Notes: generated by a model from the letters alone, not told the origin. Counted from the stretch's first letter, positions 49,717 through 58,755 are shown. The stretch: DNA of 64,000 bases from Micromonospora haikouensis (GCF_900091595.1 NZ_FMCW01000023.1:62001-126000); one strand, 5' to 3'. Numbers and translations: made by a program.

Positions 49717-49759
49717 TGCACAATACCTGTGCACAGAAGTTATGCACAACATCTGTGCA
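49717..49759 (-). promoter_or_regulatory. Double operator upstream of the ArsR-type gene
   Basis: The inverted repeat TGCACA-N5-TGTGCA occurs twice at 49717-49733 and 49743-49759 with a 26-bp period. The first copy ends five bases upstream of the start codon. A dimeric regulator binding here would block transcription. Confidence 0.7.
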
Positions 49760-49783
49760 GAGTCGGGATGCGACGGGGTCGGT

Positions 49784-50596
49784 TCAGCCGAGCAGCTCGT
49801 GCACCCCGCGCAGGCGGGTGCGCAGCAGGCCGGCGGCGCGGGAGCTGTCGAGGCGTACCTCGACGGGGCGGACCAGGCCCGACGCGGCGCTCGTGGCGGT
49901 CCGCAGGCCGCCCGGGTCGAGCCCGAACCGCCGCGCCACCAGCAGCCCCAGCTCGGCGCGGCTGACCGCGTCCGGCCCCGCCACGTTGAGCGGGCCGGCG
50001 TAGTCCGACGCGGCCAGCTCCAGCACGGCGGCGGCCAGGTCGCCCACGTCGACCGGGCAGCGCAGCTCGTCGGTGAACAGGGCCCCCCGGCCCGCGAGGG
50101 CGGCCAGGCAGAGCCGAACCTGCTTGCTCCGCTCGTCGCCCACGATCAACGAGGTACGCACCAGCGCCGCGCCCGGGTCGACCACCCGCACGGCGGTCTC
50201 CGCCGCCGCCTTCGCCGCCCCGTACGCGAACACCGGCGTCGGCACGTCGTCGTCGGCGTACGGCTCGGGCCGGCCGGCGTGCAGCGCGTCGCTGGACAGG
50301 TGCACCAGCCGCGCGCCCACCTCCGCGGCGGCGTACGCCACGTTCGCCGCGCCGTCGGCGGTGACCGTCCAGTCGTCGTACCGGTAGGGGGTGCTCACCA
50401 CGGCGGCGGGCCGCACCGCCGCGACCAGCGCGCGCACGGCGGCCCGGTCGGTCACGTCGAGCCGGCGCGCCTCGACGCCGGCCGGCACGCCGGGGTTGGC
50501 GTGGTACGTGCCGACCACCCGCTGCCCCGCCGCGGCCGCCCGGCGGCACACCTCGCCGCCGAGGTACCCGCTGGCACCCACCACGAGCAGCGTCAC
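49784..50596 (-). CDS. NAD-dependent SDR/RmlD-like reductase
   Basis: A 270-residue Rossmann protein of the extended SDR superfamily, most similar to dTDP-4-dehydrorhamnose reductase (RmlD). The nucleotide loop VTLLVVGASGYLGGEV is at the start, RLDVTDRAAV near 45, the HLSSDALHAG segment near 104 resembles the catalytic Ser region, and YGAAKAAAE near 128 gives the Tyr-x3-Lys pair. No other dTDP-rhamnose gene is nearby, so the substrate is open. GTG 50596 is preferred to GTG 50602 because GGAGGA is then seven bases upstream. Confidence 0.8.
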   Translation of the reverse strand: MTLLVVGASGYLGGEVCRRAAAAGQRVVGTYHANPGVPAGVEARRLDVTDRAAVRALVAAVRPAAVVSTPYRYDDWTVTADGAANVAYAAAEVGARLVHLSSDALHAGRPEPYADDDVPTPVFAYGAAKAAAETAVRVVDPGAALVRTSLIVGDERSKQVRLCLAALAGRGALFTDELRCPVDVGDLAAAVLELAASDYAGPLNVAGPDAVSRAELGLLVARRFGLDPGGLRTATSAASGLVRPVEVRLDSSRAAGLLRTRLRGVHELLG

Positions 50597-50662
50597 GCCC
50601 ACTTCCTCCCGCCGACCGGCGGACGGCCGCCGAAGCGCCGCCCGCCGGGATCGCCGCGCGCC

Positions 50663-52468
50663 TCAGACCGGGTCGGCCACCGGGGCGGCCGGGCCGGCGG
50701 TGCCGGCGTGCGCCCCGGTCGGGGCCTTCGGCTTGGCGTCGATGCCCGCCTCGGCGCGCTGCTGCGCGGTGATCGGCGTCGGCGCGCCCGTCAGCGGGTC
50801 GAAGCCGCCCCGGGTCTTCGGGAACGCGATCACCTCGCGGATCGAGTCCGCGCCGGCCAGCAGCATGCAGACCCGGTCCCAGCCGAACGCGATGCCGCCG
50901 TGCGGCGGGGCGCCGTACTTGAACGCCTCCAGCAGGAAGCCGAACTTGTCCTGCGCCTCGGCGGGGGTGATGCCGAGCAGGTCGAACACCCGCTGCTGCA
51001 CGTCGCCCCGGTGGATACGGATCGACCCGCCGCCGATCTCGTTGCCGTTGCAGACGATGTCGTACGCGTACGCCAGCGCCCGGTCCGGCGCCTCCTCGAA
51101 CCGGTCCACCCACTCGGCGTTCGGCGAGGTGAACGGGTGGTGCACGGCCGTCCAGCCGCCCTCGTCGGTCTTCTCGAACATCGGGGCGTCGACCACCCAG
51201 CAGAACGCCCACGCGCTCTCGTCGATCAGCTTCGCCCGCTTGGCGATCTCGATGCGGGCCGCGCCGAGCAGCTCCTGCGCCTCCCGGGCGTCGGCGCTGG
51301 CCGCGAAGAACACCGCGTCGCCGGGCTTCGCGCCGACCGCGTCGGCCAGCCCCGCCAGGTGCTCCTCGGAGAGGTTCTTCGCCACCGGGCCCCGCGGCGC
51401 ACCGGTCTCGGCGTCGAGCACCACGTACGCGAGGCCCTTCGCGCCGCGCGCCTTCGCCCAGTCCTGCCAGCCGTCCAGCTCCTTGCGGGTCTGACCCGCG
51501 CCGCCCGGCATGACGACCGCGCCCACGTACCCGCCCGCGTCGATCGCCCCGGCGAACACCCGGAACGCCGTGCCGCGCAGGTAGTCCGTCAGCTCGGTCA
51601 GCTCCACGCCGTAGCGCAGGTCCGGCTTGTCGGAGCCGTACCGGGCCATCGCGTCGTGCCAGGTGATGCGCGGGATGGGCCGGGGGATCTCGTAGCCGGC
51701 CAGGTCGGACCAGAGCGCCGACACGATCGCCTCGCCGAGGTCGATCACGTCGTCCTCGGTGACGAAGGACATCTCGATGTCGAGCTGGGTGAACTCCGGC
51801 TGCCGGTCGGCGCGGAAGTCCTCGTCGCGGTAGCAGCGGGCGATCTGGTAGTAGCGCTCCATGCCGCCGACCATCAGCAGCTGCTTGAACAGCTGCGGGG
51901 ACTGCGGCAGCGCGTACCAGCTGCCCGGCTGGAGCCGGACCGGGACCAGGAAGTCGCGCGCGCCCTCCGGGGTGGACCGGGTCAGCGTCGGCGTCTCGAT
52001 CTCCAGGAAGTCACGCTCGTGCAGCACGCCGCGGGCGAGCTGGTTGGCCCGCGACCGCAGCCGCATCGCCTTCGCCGGGCCGCCCCGGCGCAGGTCCAGG
52101 TAGCGGTACTTGAGCCGGATGTCGTCGCCGGCCTCGACCTGGTCGTCGACGGGCAGCGGCAGCGGCGCGGCCTCCGAGAGCACCTCCAGCCCGCTCGCGG
52201 TCACCTCGATCTCGCCGGTGGGCAGCTCCGGGTTCTCGTTGCCCTCGGGCCGGCGGGTCACCTCGCCGGTCACCTTCACGCAGAACTCGTTGCGCAGCGC
52301 GTGGGCGTCCTCCTCGCGGAAGACCACCTGCACGACGCCCGAGGCGTCGCGCAGATCGACGAAGATGACACCGCCGTGGTCGCGCCGGCGGGCGACCCAC
52401 CCGGCGAGCGTCACCGTGGTGCCGGCGTCCGTCGCGCGCAGGCTGCCGGCGTCATGGGTACGGATCAC
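50663..52468 (-). CDS. aspS: Aspartyl-tRNA synthetase
   Basis: A 601-residue class IIb synthetase with the bacterial GAD insertion. The N-terminal OB fold begins [15 protein letters not shown] and includes [23 protein letters not shown]. Class II motif 2 is [25 protein letters not shown], motif 3 is the C-terminal [24 protein letters not shown] also fits AspRS. Given that many actinobacteria lack AsnRS, it may be non-discriminating, but this cannot be judged here. GTG start. The gap to the divergent DUF998 gene contains repeat copy D. Confidence 0.97.
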   Translation of the reverse strand: MIRTHDAGSLRATDAGTTVTLAGWVARRRDHGGVIFVDLRDASGVVQVVFREEDAHALRNEFCVKVTGEVTRRPEGNENPELPTGEIEVTASGLEVLSEAAPLPLPVDDQVEAGDDIRLKYRYLDLRRGGPAKAMRLRSRANQLARGVLHERDFLEIETPTLTRSTPEGARDFLVPVRLQPGSWYALPQSPQLFKQLLMVGGMERYYQIARCYRDEDFRADRQPEFTQLDIEMSFVTEDDVIDLGEAIVSALWSDLAGYEIPRPIPRITWHDAMARYGSDKPDLRYGVELTELTDYLRGTAFRVFAGAIDAGGYVGAVVMPGGAGQTRKELDGWQDWAKARGAKGLAYVVLDAETGAPRGPVAKNLSEEHLAGLADAVGAKPGDAVFFAASADAREAQELLGAARIEIAKRAKLIDESAWAFCWVVDAPMFEKTDEGGWTAVHHPFTSPNAEWVDRFEEAPDRALAYAYDIVCNGNEIGGGSIRIHRGDVQQRVFDLLGITPAEAQDKFGFLLEAFKYGAPPHGGIAFGWDRVCMLLAGADSIREVIAFPKTRGGFDPLTGAPTPITAQQRAEAGIDAKPKAPTGAHAGTAGPAAPVADPV

Positions 52469-52559
52469 GGCTTGCGTCTCCTCATCGTCTGCGTTCGGTC
52501 TGCCCTCGCATTCTGTCAGGGTGCCCCGCCCCCCGCCGTCACCGGGCGCGGTTGGGGGG

Positions 52560-52613
52560 TAAGGAGGGGCCCCTTGTTAACGCTTTCTGTTGTACAAGGG
52601 ACCCCTGCTAACC
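52560..52613 (+). repeat. Dispersed palindromic repeat, copy D
   Basis: The same family as copy A, middle CTTTCTGTTGTACA. It is nearly the inverse of copy E 0.7 kb away, with the DUF998 gene between them. It lies in the divergent gap between aspS and the DUF998 gene. Confidence 0.85.
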
Positions 52614-52640
52614 CGCCCCGCACCGCGTACGGTGTGCCGG

Positions 52641-53279
52641 ATGCGTGTCGTACCCCCGTGGGCCCTGCTCTCCGCCGGCGCGGCGCCGGTGTTCCTGGTC
52701 GGCGGCTGGCTGCTCGGCGCGGCCCGGCAGCCCGGCGGGTTCGACCAGGTCTCCGGCACGATCAGCGCGCTCGCGGCGGTCGGCGCGGCCGACCGGTGGA
52801 TCATGACGCTCGGCCTCGTCGGGCTCGGCCTGTGCCACTGCGTGACCGCCGCCGGGTTGCGTCCGCTGGCGGTCGGGGCGCGGGCGCTGCTCGCGCTGGG
52901 CGGGGTCGCCACGCTCGCGGTGGCGGCGTTTCCGCTGCCGGCCGCCGGCGGCTCGGCGCCGCACGGGCTGGCCGCCGCCGTCGCGTTCGGCGCGCTGGCC
53001 CTCTGGCCGGTGCTCGCCCCCGCCGGAGACTGGCCACGGGCCGGCCGTCCCCGACGCGACGCGGTCGGGTCGGCGGGCGGCGACCGGCCCGCCCCTGACG
53101 GGCCCGCCCGCGGGCGGGCCGCCTGGGCGGCGCTGGCGGTGGGGCTGCTGGTGCCGGTGGCCTGGTTCGCGGTCGAGCTGGCCACCGGCGGTGACCGGGT
53201 CGGCCTGGCCGAGCGGGTGGCCGCCGGCGCGGAGGCGCTCTGCCCGTTGCTGGTCGCCGGGTGGCTGGCCCGGCGCTGA
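52641..53279 (+). CDS. DUF998-like membrane protein
   Basis: A 212-residue protein with six hydrophobic helices, for example ALLSAGAAPVFLVGGWLL, IMTLGLVGLGLCHCVTAAGL, ALLALGGVATLAVAAF and AALAVGLLVPVAWFAVELA. The pattern GFDQVSGTISALAAVGAADRW in the first loop is typical of DUF998 proteins of unknown function. A Pro/Arg-rich cytoplasmic loop lies near 140-160. The ATG at 52641 is chosen; an upstream start at 52590 would translate repeat copy D (KGPLLT). It is bracketed by inverted repeat copies D and E. Confidence 0.75.
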   Translation: MRVVPPWALLSAGAAPVFLVGGWLLGAARQPGGFDQVSGTISALAAVGAADRWIMTLGLVGLGLCHCVTAAGLRPLAVGARALLALGGVATLAVAAFPLPAAGGSAPHGLAAAVAFGALALWPVLAPAGDWPRAGRPRRDAVGSAGGDRPAPDGPARGRAAWAALAVGLLVPVAWFAVELATGGDRVGLAERVAAGAEALCPLLVAGWLARR

Positions 53280-53313
53280 CCACGACACCGCCGGGCGCAC
53301 CACGGCCCGTGGT

Positions 53314-53367
53314 GTTAACAGGGGGCCCCTGTACAACAGAAAGCGTTAACAAGGTGCCCTTCCTTGC
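53314..53367 (-). repeat. Dispersed palindromic repeat, copy E (inverted)
   Basis: Reverse-oriented member of the copy A family. Its middle CTTTCTGTTGTACA matches copy D best. It lies between the converging DUF998 gene and the MFS gene. Confidence 0.85.
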
Positions 53368-53374
53368 ATCCCTG

Positions 53375-54973
53375 CTACGGCTCGTCGGCGGGGAGGAGGT
53401 GGGCGACGTGGACCTCGCCCTCGGTGAGCGCCCTCGCCCGCTCCTCCGCCGCCCGGTCCGCGCCGGTGAGCCGGCCGCCGTGCTGGCGCAGGTGTTCCTC
53501 CCAGGACGGCACCTGGTACACCTCGACGAAGCCGTGCGCCCGCTCCCCCGCCCGGAACAGCCCCCAGCGCATCGCCCCGGTGCGCCGCCGCGACCGGCCC
53601 ACCGCCCGCATCGCCTCGACGAAGGCGTCCTGCCGCTCGGGCGGCACGGTGTAGGAGACGGTCACCAGCACGGGCCCGGTGCGCGGGTGCGCGTCCAGGG
53701 TCAGGTGCGGCTCGGGCCAGTAGACGGCCGGGTCCCGGTCGACCCCGCGGGTGTCGCGCAGCGGCCACAGCGGCACGGTGAGCGCGGCGACGGCCATGGC
53801 CGCCCCGGCCACGGCGAGCGCGGTGACCAGGCCGGCGAGTTCGCCGAGCGCGCCCCAGGCGAGGGCGCCCAGCGCCTGCCCACCGGCGAAGACCATCTGG
53901 TAGACCGACAGCCCCCGGGCGCGTACCCAGCCGGGGAGGAAGAGCTGCATCGCGGCGTTGACGGTGGACAGCACGGTCATCCAGGCCAGCCCGGCGGGCA
54001 CCAGCGCCGCCGTGACCAGGGCCGGCACGGGCACGAGGGCGAGCACCAGCAGGGCCCCGCCGTAGACCAGCCCGGCGACGAGGAGGAGCTGGCTGGCGGT
54101 GAGCGCCCGGCGCACCCGGGGCAGCACGAGCGCGCCGGCGACCGCGCCGACGCCGAGCGCGGCGAGCAGCACGCCGTACCCGCCGGGGCCCAGGCCGAGG
54201 CGCTGGCTGGCCACCAGCGGCAGCAGCGCCCACAGCGCGCTGCCGGGCACCACGAACAGCGCGGCCCGCAGCAGGATGCGGCGGACGACCGGCGAGTGGC
54301 GCACGTACCGGCCGCCGGCGCGCAGCGCGGCGGTGAACCGTTCCGGCATGGCCGGGCCGTCGGGGCGGTCCGGCCGCCAGCGCAGCAGCGCCCCGGCGAA
54401 GATCGCGAAGGACGCGGTGTTCACCGCGAAGACCACGGCCACCCCGGCCTGGGCGACCAGCACGCCGGCCACCGCCGGGCCGACGGAGCGGGCCAGGTTG
54501 ACGCTGATGGAGCCGAGCGCCGAGGCGCTGACGAGCTGTTCCCGGGGCACCAGCTCCGGGATCACCGCCTGCCAGGCGGGCAGGGTGAGGGCCTGGCCGA
54601 CGCCGAGGGCGAAGGTGAGGGTGAGCAACAGGGCGGGCGGCATCCGGTCGGCGGCGGTGAGCGCGGTCAGCAGCACCCCGACGGCGGCGAGGAAGCACTG
54701 CACGCCGATGAGCAGCCGACGCCGGTCGAGGGTGTCGGCGAGCGCGCCGGCCGGCAGGGCCAGCAGCAGCACCGGCAGCATGCTCGCGGTCTGTACGAGG
54801 GCGACCAGGGTGGGGGCGTTGGGTTGCTCGACCAGCAGCCACTGGGCGCCGACGGTCTGCATCCAGGTGCCGACGTTGCTGGCCAGCACGGCCAGCCACA
54901 GGCTGCGGAACGCGGCGAGGCGCAGCGGGGCCCAGGCCGACGCGGGCGGGGCGGAAGGCGGTGTGGCGCTCAC
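53375..54973 (-). CDS. MFS exporter with C-terminal ABM-like domain
   Basis: A 532-residue membrane protein of the enterobactin-exporter-like MFS_3 family. Twelve helices precede residue about 415; the start WLAVLASNVGTWMQTVGAQWLL and PALTLPAWQAVIPELVPREQL-like loop (LTLPAWQAVIPELVP) are characteristic. The last about 100 residues form a soluble ferredoxin-like domain (VLVTVSYTVPPERQDAFVEAM, FVEVYQVPSWEEHLRQH), similar to antibiotic-biosynthesis monooxygenases, as in many family members. GTG 54973 gives the best start, although the ribosome site is weak and a TTG at 54982 is possible. The substrate is unknown. Confidence 0.85.
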   Translation of the reverse strand: MSATPPSAPPASAWAPLRLAAFRSLWLAVLASNVGTWMQTVGAQWLLVEQPNAPTLVALVQTASMLPVLLLALPAGALADTLDRRRLLIGVQCFLAAVGVLLTALTAADRMPPALLLTLTFALGVGQALTLPAWQAVIPELVPREQLVSASALGSISVNLARSVGPAVAGVLVAQAGVAVVFAVNTASFAIFAGALLRWRPDRPDGPAMPERFTAALRAGGRYVRHSPVVRRILLRAALFVVPGSALWALLPLVASQRLGLGPGGYGVLLAALGVGAVAGALVLPRVRRALTASQLLLVAGLVYGGALLVLALVPVPALVTAALVPAGLAWMTVLSTVNAAMQLFLPGWVRARGLSVYQMVFAGGQALGALAWGALGELAGLVTALAVAGAAMAVAALTVPLWPLRDTRGVDRDPAVYWPEPHLTLDAHPRTGPVLVTVSYTVPPERQDAFVEAMRAVGRSRRRTGAMRWGLFRAGERAHGFVEVYQVPSWEEHLRQHGGRLTGADRAAEERARALTEGEVHVAHLLPADEP

Positions 54974-55133
54974 CGGGCGCAACGTACCCCGGTTCGGCCC
55001 GCCCAGTCGATCCGCGCGCGGATCGCGCCCGTCCGGGCCGCCGGTCCCGGCCTTTCCGGCTACGCCGGGTGCCGGGGTACGCCGGAAGCGGGCCGCCGGA
55101 GGCCGGCGACCCGCTTCGCGAGGGCGTGGTGGA

Positions 55134-56183
55134 TCAGATGATGCTGACGCCGTAGACGCTGAGCGCCTCGGTGACCGGCTGGAAGTAGGTGGTGCCGCCG
55201 CGGGTGCAGTTGCCGTTGCCGCCGGAGGTGAGGCCGATGGCGCTGCTGCCGCTGAACAGCGAGCCGCCGCTGTCGCCCGGCTCGGCGCAGACGTTGGTGC
55301 GGATCAGGCCGGAGACGGAGCCCTCGGCGTAGTTGACGGTGGCGTTGAGCGCCCCGACCGTGCCGCTGTGCACGCCGGTGGTGCTGCCGGAGCGCTGCAC
55401 GCTCTGGCCGACGAACGCGTTGGCCGCGCCGGTGACGTCCCGGTAGGTGCCGTTGTAGAGGGAGACGTTGCCGGTCGCGTTGGCGGAGTTGCTGTGCCGG
55501 ACGATGCCGTAGTCGTTGCCCGGGAAGCTGGTGCCGGTGCGGGTGCCCAGGACGCTGGTCTGGGCCGAGTTCGAGTACCAGGTCGAGGCGATGTTGGTGC
55601 AGTGCCCGGCGGTCAGGAAGAAGGTGGTGCCGGCGCTGTTGCGCACGTTGAAGCCGAGCGAGCAGCGGCCGCCGCCGGCGGCGTAGATCGCCTGGCCGCC
55701 GGAGATGCGGGTGCTCAGCACGCCGGCCTCGGCCTCGATGCGGACGGCGCCGCCGGTCCGGGCGGCGGCGGCCTTGACGCGCTCCAGCTTGGCGCCGGTG
55801 ACGGTGCTGTCGACGGAGACGACGACCTGGTTGGTGACCGGGTCGGTCCACCACGCGGTGCCCGGGATCTTCGCGGAACGCTCCAGCTCGGCGGTGGCCC
55901 GGTCGAGCTCGGCGGCGCCCCGCTTGACGAGCTTGGCGATGGCGCCGGAGGCGCGGACCTGACGGGCGGCGGCCGCGTCGGTCACGGTGACGACCATCTT
56001 GCCGCTGGCGTCGGCGTACGTGCCGGCGGAGCGGTCACCGAGCCGCTCGGCCAGGGTGGCGGCGGCGTCGGGCGAGGCGGCGGGGGCGGCCTGGGCGGGT
56101 GCGCCGATCAGCGCGGTGGCGACCAGGGTGCCGGCGGCGGCGACGGACACGGCGCGGAGGAGCGTTGACCTCGTGGGTCGCAT
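55134..56183 (-). CDS. Secreted streptogrisin-like serine protease (S1E)
   Basis: A 349-residue pre-pro-protease. The signal peptide is [20 protein letters not shown] with cleavage near AQA 32. An alpha-lytic-type propeptide covers about 35-160 ([10 protein letters not shown] at its end). The mature chymotrypsin-like domain starts near [15 protein letters not shown]. The catalytic triad is H194 in TAGHC, D224 in GNDYGIV, and S305 in GDSGGS. The C173-C195 and C299-C327 pairs are likely disulfides. The ATG has GGAGG seven bases upstream. A long palindrome lies about 90 bp upstream. Confidence 0.94.
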   Translation of the reverse strand: MRPTRSTLLRAVSVAAAGTLVATALIGAPAQAAPAASPDAAATLAERLGDRSAGTYADASGKMVVTVTDAAAARQVRASGAIAKLVKRGAAELDRATAELERSAKIPGTAWWTDPVTNQVVVSVDSTVTGAKLERVKAAAARTGGAVRIEAEAGVLSTRISGGQAIYAAGGGRCSLGFNVRNSAGTTFFLTAGHCTNIASTWYSNSAQTSVLGTRTGTSFPGNDYGIVRHSNSANATGNVSLYNGTYRDVTGAANAFVGQSVQRSGSTTGVHSGTVGALNATVNYAEGSVSGLIRTNVCAEPGDSGGSLFSGSSAIGLTSGGNGNCTRGGTTYFQPVTEALSVYGVSII

Positions 56184-56268
56184 GTAACAACCTCCCGGAA
56201 GGGGGTGAACGGGTCGCGCCGGAGGTGACGGACCCGAGGACCACCGGCCGGAGCTGGGGTGAACCGGC

Positions 56269-56306
56269 CGAGTGAACTGAAGTATTCACATACTTGGATT
56301 CACTCG
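56269..56306. promoter_or_regulatory. Long AT-rich palindrome upstream of the protease gene
   Basis: Two nested arm pairs, CGAGTGAA...TTCACTCG and AAGTAT...ATACTT, share one centre around TCAC. It lies 86 bp upstream of the protease start and 61 bp beyond the desaturase stop. It could be an operator at the protease promoter or a terminator hairpin; no T run favours the former. The rest of the gap holds the protease ribosome site only. Confidence 0.65.
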
Positions 56307-56367
56307 CAAGACCCGGCTTCGCCCCGTTTCACCCCAGCCACCCGCCACCCCCGTTCCGGGGGACGGG

Positions 56368-57303
56368 TCAGCGGGCGGCGGCCAGGCGGGCCGCGCGGGC
56401 GTCGCGCTTCTCCTCGAAACGGGACGCGTGGACCTGGAGGGTGTCCAGGTGGGCGGCGATCTGGTCGCGGGCGGCCTCGCCGTCGGCGTTCAGCCCGGTC
56501 ACGTTGAAGATGTCCCACTGGCGCAGCACCGGGACGACCACCTCGTCGCGGTGCTGGCGCAGGTCGTAGATGCCGGCCAGGGCGATCGCCACCGACTTGC
56601 GGGCGAAGCCCTCGATGCCCACGCCGGGCATCTGGAAGTCGGCGAGGACCTCGGCGATGGCCCGCATCGCCTGGCTCGGGGCCACCTCGAGGGCGGCGGC
56701 GAGCAGGTTGCGGTAGAAGACCATGTGCAGGTTCTCGTCGGCGGCGACGCGGGCCAGCAGCGCCTCGCACACCGGGTCGCCGGTCACCCGGCCCGTGTTG
56801 CGGTGCGAGATCCGGGTGGCCAGCTCCTGGAACGACACGTACGCCAGCGAGCGCAGCATCGAGTCGTCGTGGGAGTTGGTGTAGCCGGCGGTCATGTGCA
56901 CCATCCGGGCCCGCTCCAGCGCCACCGGGTCCACCGCCCGGGTCACCGTCAGGTAGTCGCGGATGGCGGTGCCGTGCCGGCCCTCCTCGGCGGTCCACCG
57001 GCCCACCCACGTCCCCCACGCCCCGTCCGGGCCGAAGAGGGTGGCGATCTGGTGGTGGTACGAGGGGAGGTTGTCCTCGGTCAGCAGGTTCACGATCAGC
57101 GCGGTGCGCGCGATCTCGGGGATCGTCGAGTCCTGCGGCGACCACGCCTCGCCACCGAGCGGGCCGTCGAAGGTGCGCCCCTCGCTCCACGGCACGTACT
57201 CGTGCGGGAACCACTCCTTCGCCATCGAGAGGTGGCGGTCGAGGTTCTTCGCCACGACGGGTTCGAGCTCGACGAGCAGGGCGGTCTGGCTGAGTTCGGT
57301 CAC
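56368..57303 (-). CDS. Acyl-ACP (stearoyl-type) desaturase
   Basis: A 311-residue soluble diiron desaturase of the DesA2/FAB2 family that inserts a double bond in an acyl-ACP chain. Iron-ligand motifs are TEDNLPSYH at 75-83, WTAEEGRHG at 103-111, SFQELATRISHRN near 158-170, and ADENLHMVFYRN near 189-200. The C-terminus is a basic helix. GTG start with GGGAGA upstream. The 31-bp perfect palindrome directly upstream indicates repression by a dimeric regulator. Confidence 0.9.
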   Translation of the reverse strand: MTELSQTALLVELEPVVAKNLDRHLSMAKEWFPHEYVPWSEGRTFDGPLGGEAWSPQDSTIPEIARTALIVNLLTEDNLPSYHHQIATLFGPDGAWGTWVGRWTAEEGRHGTAIRDYLTVTRAVDPVALERARMVHMTAGYTNSHDDSMLRSLAYVSFQELATRISHRNTGRVTGDPVCEALLARVAADENLHMVFYRNLLAAALEVAPSQAMRAIAEVLADFQMPGVGIEGFARKSVAIALAGIYDLRQHRDEVVVPVLRQWDIFNVTGLNADGEAARDQIAAHLDTLQVHASRFEEKRDARAARLAAAR

Positions 57304-57312
57304 GACGTTCTC

Positions 57313-57343
57313 CCTACGGTGGCGTAACTTACGCCACCGTAGG
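57313..57343 (-). promoter_or_regulatory. Perfect 31-bp palindromic operator of the desaturase gene
   Basis: Arms CCTACGGTGGCGTAA and TTACGCCACCGTAGG are exactly complementary around a single C. It begins nine bases upstream of the start codon and abuts the ribosome site. The length and symmetry fit a TetR-family operator, such as those of fatty-acid desaturase regulators; no regulator gene is adjacent. Confidence 0.8.
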
Positions 57344-57391
57344 TCCTCCGCGCCGTACGCGCCAGTAACGCCCGGCCCGCGCGGCGTCCTC

Positions 57392-58720
57392 TCAGCTCAC
57401 CAGGGGCGACAGGTCGGCCCGGGGTGGGGTCCACTCCCCGGCCGCCGCGACCACCTGCTCGCCGGAGCGGATGTCCTTCACCTCGTCGGGCGCCCCGTCG
57501 GCACCGGGGAACCACACGTACGGGATGCCGCGCCGCTCGGCGTGCCGGATCTGCTTGCCGAACTTCGCCGCGCTCGGCGCGACCTCCGTGGGCACCCCCC
57601 GGCGGCGCAGCGCGTCGGCGACGGCGTTGCTCGCCGCCCGCCGCTCCTCGCTGGTCACCGCGACCAGCACGCACGTCGGCACGCTGCGGGACACGGTGAG
57701 CGCGCCCGCGCCGAAGAGCAGCCCGAGCAGCCGGCTCACCCCGATCGAGATGCCGACCCCGGGGAAGGACGCGCCACCGGCGCTGACCAGGTTGTCGTAC
57801 CGGCCGCCGGAGCAGATCGAGCCGAACCGCTCGTAGCCGGCCAGCGACGTCTCGTAGACGGTGCCGGTGTAGTAGTCGAGCCCGCGGGCGATGCGCAGGT
57901 CGGCCACGCACAGCCCCGGGGAGTGCGCGGCGGCGGTCTCCACCACCGCGACCAGCTCGGCGACGCCCTCGTCGAGCAGCGGGTGGGTCACCCCGAGGCC
58001 GCGCACGGCGTCGGCGAACGAGGCGTCCGGGGCGGAGATCTCGGCGAGGGCCAGGCACGCCTTGGCCTGCGCCTCGCTCGCCCCGGCCGTCTCGGCGAGC
58101 AGCTCGGCCACCTTCGCCGGGCCGACCTTGTCGAGCTTGTCGACCGCGCGCAGGGCGGCCTCCGGGTCGGTCAGGCCGATGCCCCGGTAGAACCCCTCGC
58201 AGATCTTGCGGTTGTTGACCTGGATGGTCACCGGAGGGATCGGCAGCGACCGCAGCGCGTCGCCGATGACCAGCGGCATCTCCGCCTCGTAGTGGGCGGG
58301 CAGGGTGTCCCGGTCGACGATGTCGATGTCGGCCTGGAGGAACTCCCGGTAGCGCCCCTCCTGCGGGCGCTCGCCCCGCCACACCTTCTGGATCTGGTAG
58401 CGGCGGAACGGGAACTGGAGCTTGCCGGCGTTCTCCAGCACGTAGCGGGCGAACGGCACCGTCAGGTCGAAGTGCAGGCCGAGGGCGTCGTCGCCGGCCG
58501 GGCCGTCGGCGTCGGCCTGCAGGCGGCGCAGCACGTAGACCTCCTTGGAGGTCTCCCCCTTGCGCAGCAGCTGGTCCAGCGGCTCGACGGAGCGGGTCTC
58601 CAGCGGCGCGAAGCCGTACAGCTCGAAGGTGGCACGGATCCGGTCCAGCACGAACTGCTCGATCATCCGCTGCGCCGGGGTCCACTCGGGGAAGCCGGAG
58701 ATGGGCGTGGGCTTGCTCAT
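57392..58720 (-). CDS. hisS: Histidyl-tRNA synthetase
   Basis: A 442-residue class II synthetase. Motif 2 is FRRYQIQKVWRGERPQEGRYREFLQ, the histidine-specific loop is IARGLDYYTGTVYE, and motif 3 includes GGRYDNL...FPGVGISIGVSRL. The C-terminal anticodon-binding domain covers about 340-442 (VLVAVTSEERRAASNAV). The start ATG SKPTPISGFPEW is typical for actinobacterial HisRS. A GC hairpin precedes it on the minus strand, possibly ending the MBL gene transcript. Confidence 0.96.
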   Translation of the reverse strand: MSKPTPISGFPEWTPAQRMIEQFVLDRIRATFELYGFAPLETRSVEPLDQLLRKGETSKEVYVLRRLQADADGPAGDDALGLHFDLTVPFARYVLENAGKLQFPFRRYQIQKVWRGERPQEGRYREFLQADIDIVDRDTLPAHYEAEMPLVIGDALRSLPIPPVTIQVNNRKICEGFYRGIGLTDPEAALRAVDKLDKVGPAKVAELLAETAGASEAQAKACLALAEISAPDASFADAVRGLGVTHPLLDEGVAELVAVVETAAAHSPGLCVADLRIARGLDYYTGTVYETSLAGYERFGSICSGGRYDNLVSAGGASFPGVGISIGVSRLLGLLFGAGALTVSRSVPTCVLVAVTSEERRAASNAVADALRRRGVPTEVAPSAAKFGKQIRHAERRGIPYVWFPGADGAPDEVKDIRSGEQVVAAAGEWTPPRADLSPLVS

Positions 58721-58736
58721 GACGCTCCGTTCAGCA

Positions 58737-58755
58737 CCCGCGCCGCCGGCGCGGG
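58737..58755. terminator. Short GC hairpin between the MBL-fold gene and hisS
   Basis: CCCGCGCC and GGCGCGGG pair across a three-base loop. It is short and lacks a T run, so this is weak evidence for termination. Confidence 0.35.

Noticed and set aside
52590-52640. Earlier start for the DUF998 protein (MYKGPLLTRP)
   Set aside because: These residues are translated from the dispersed repeat and lie before the first membrane helix.
53375-53700. Novel MFS-monooxygenase fusion
   Set aside because: A C-terminal ABM-like domain is a known variation of the MFS_3 exporter family, so it is not new.
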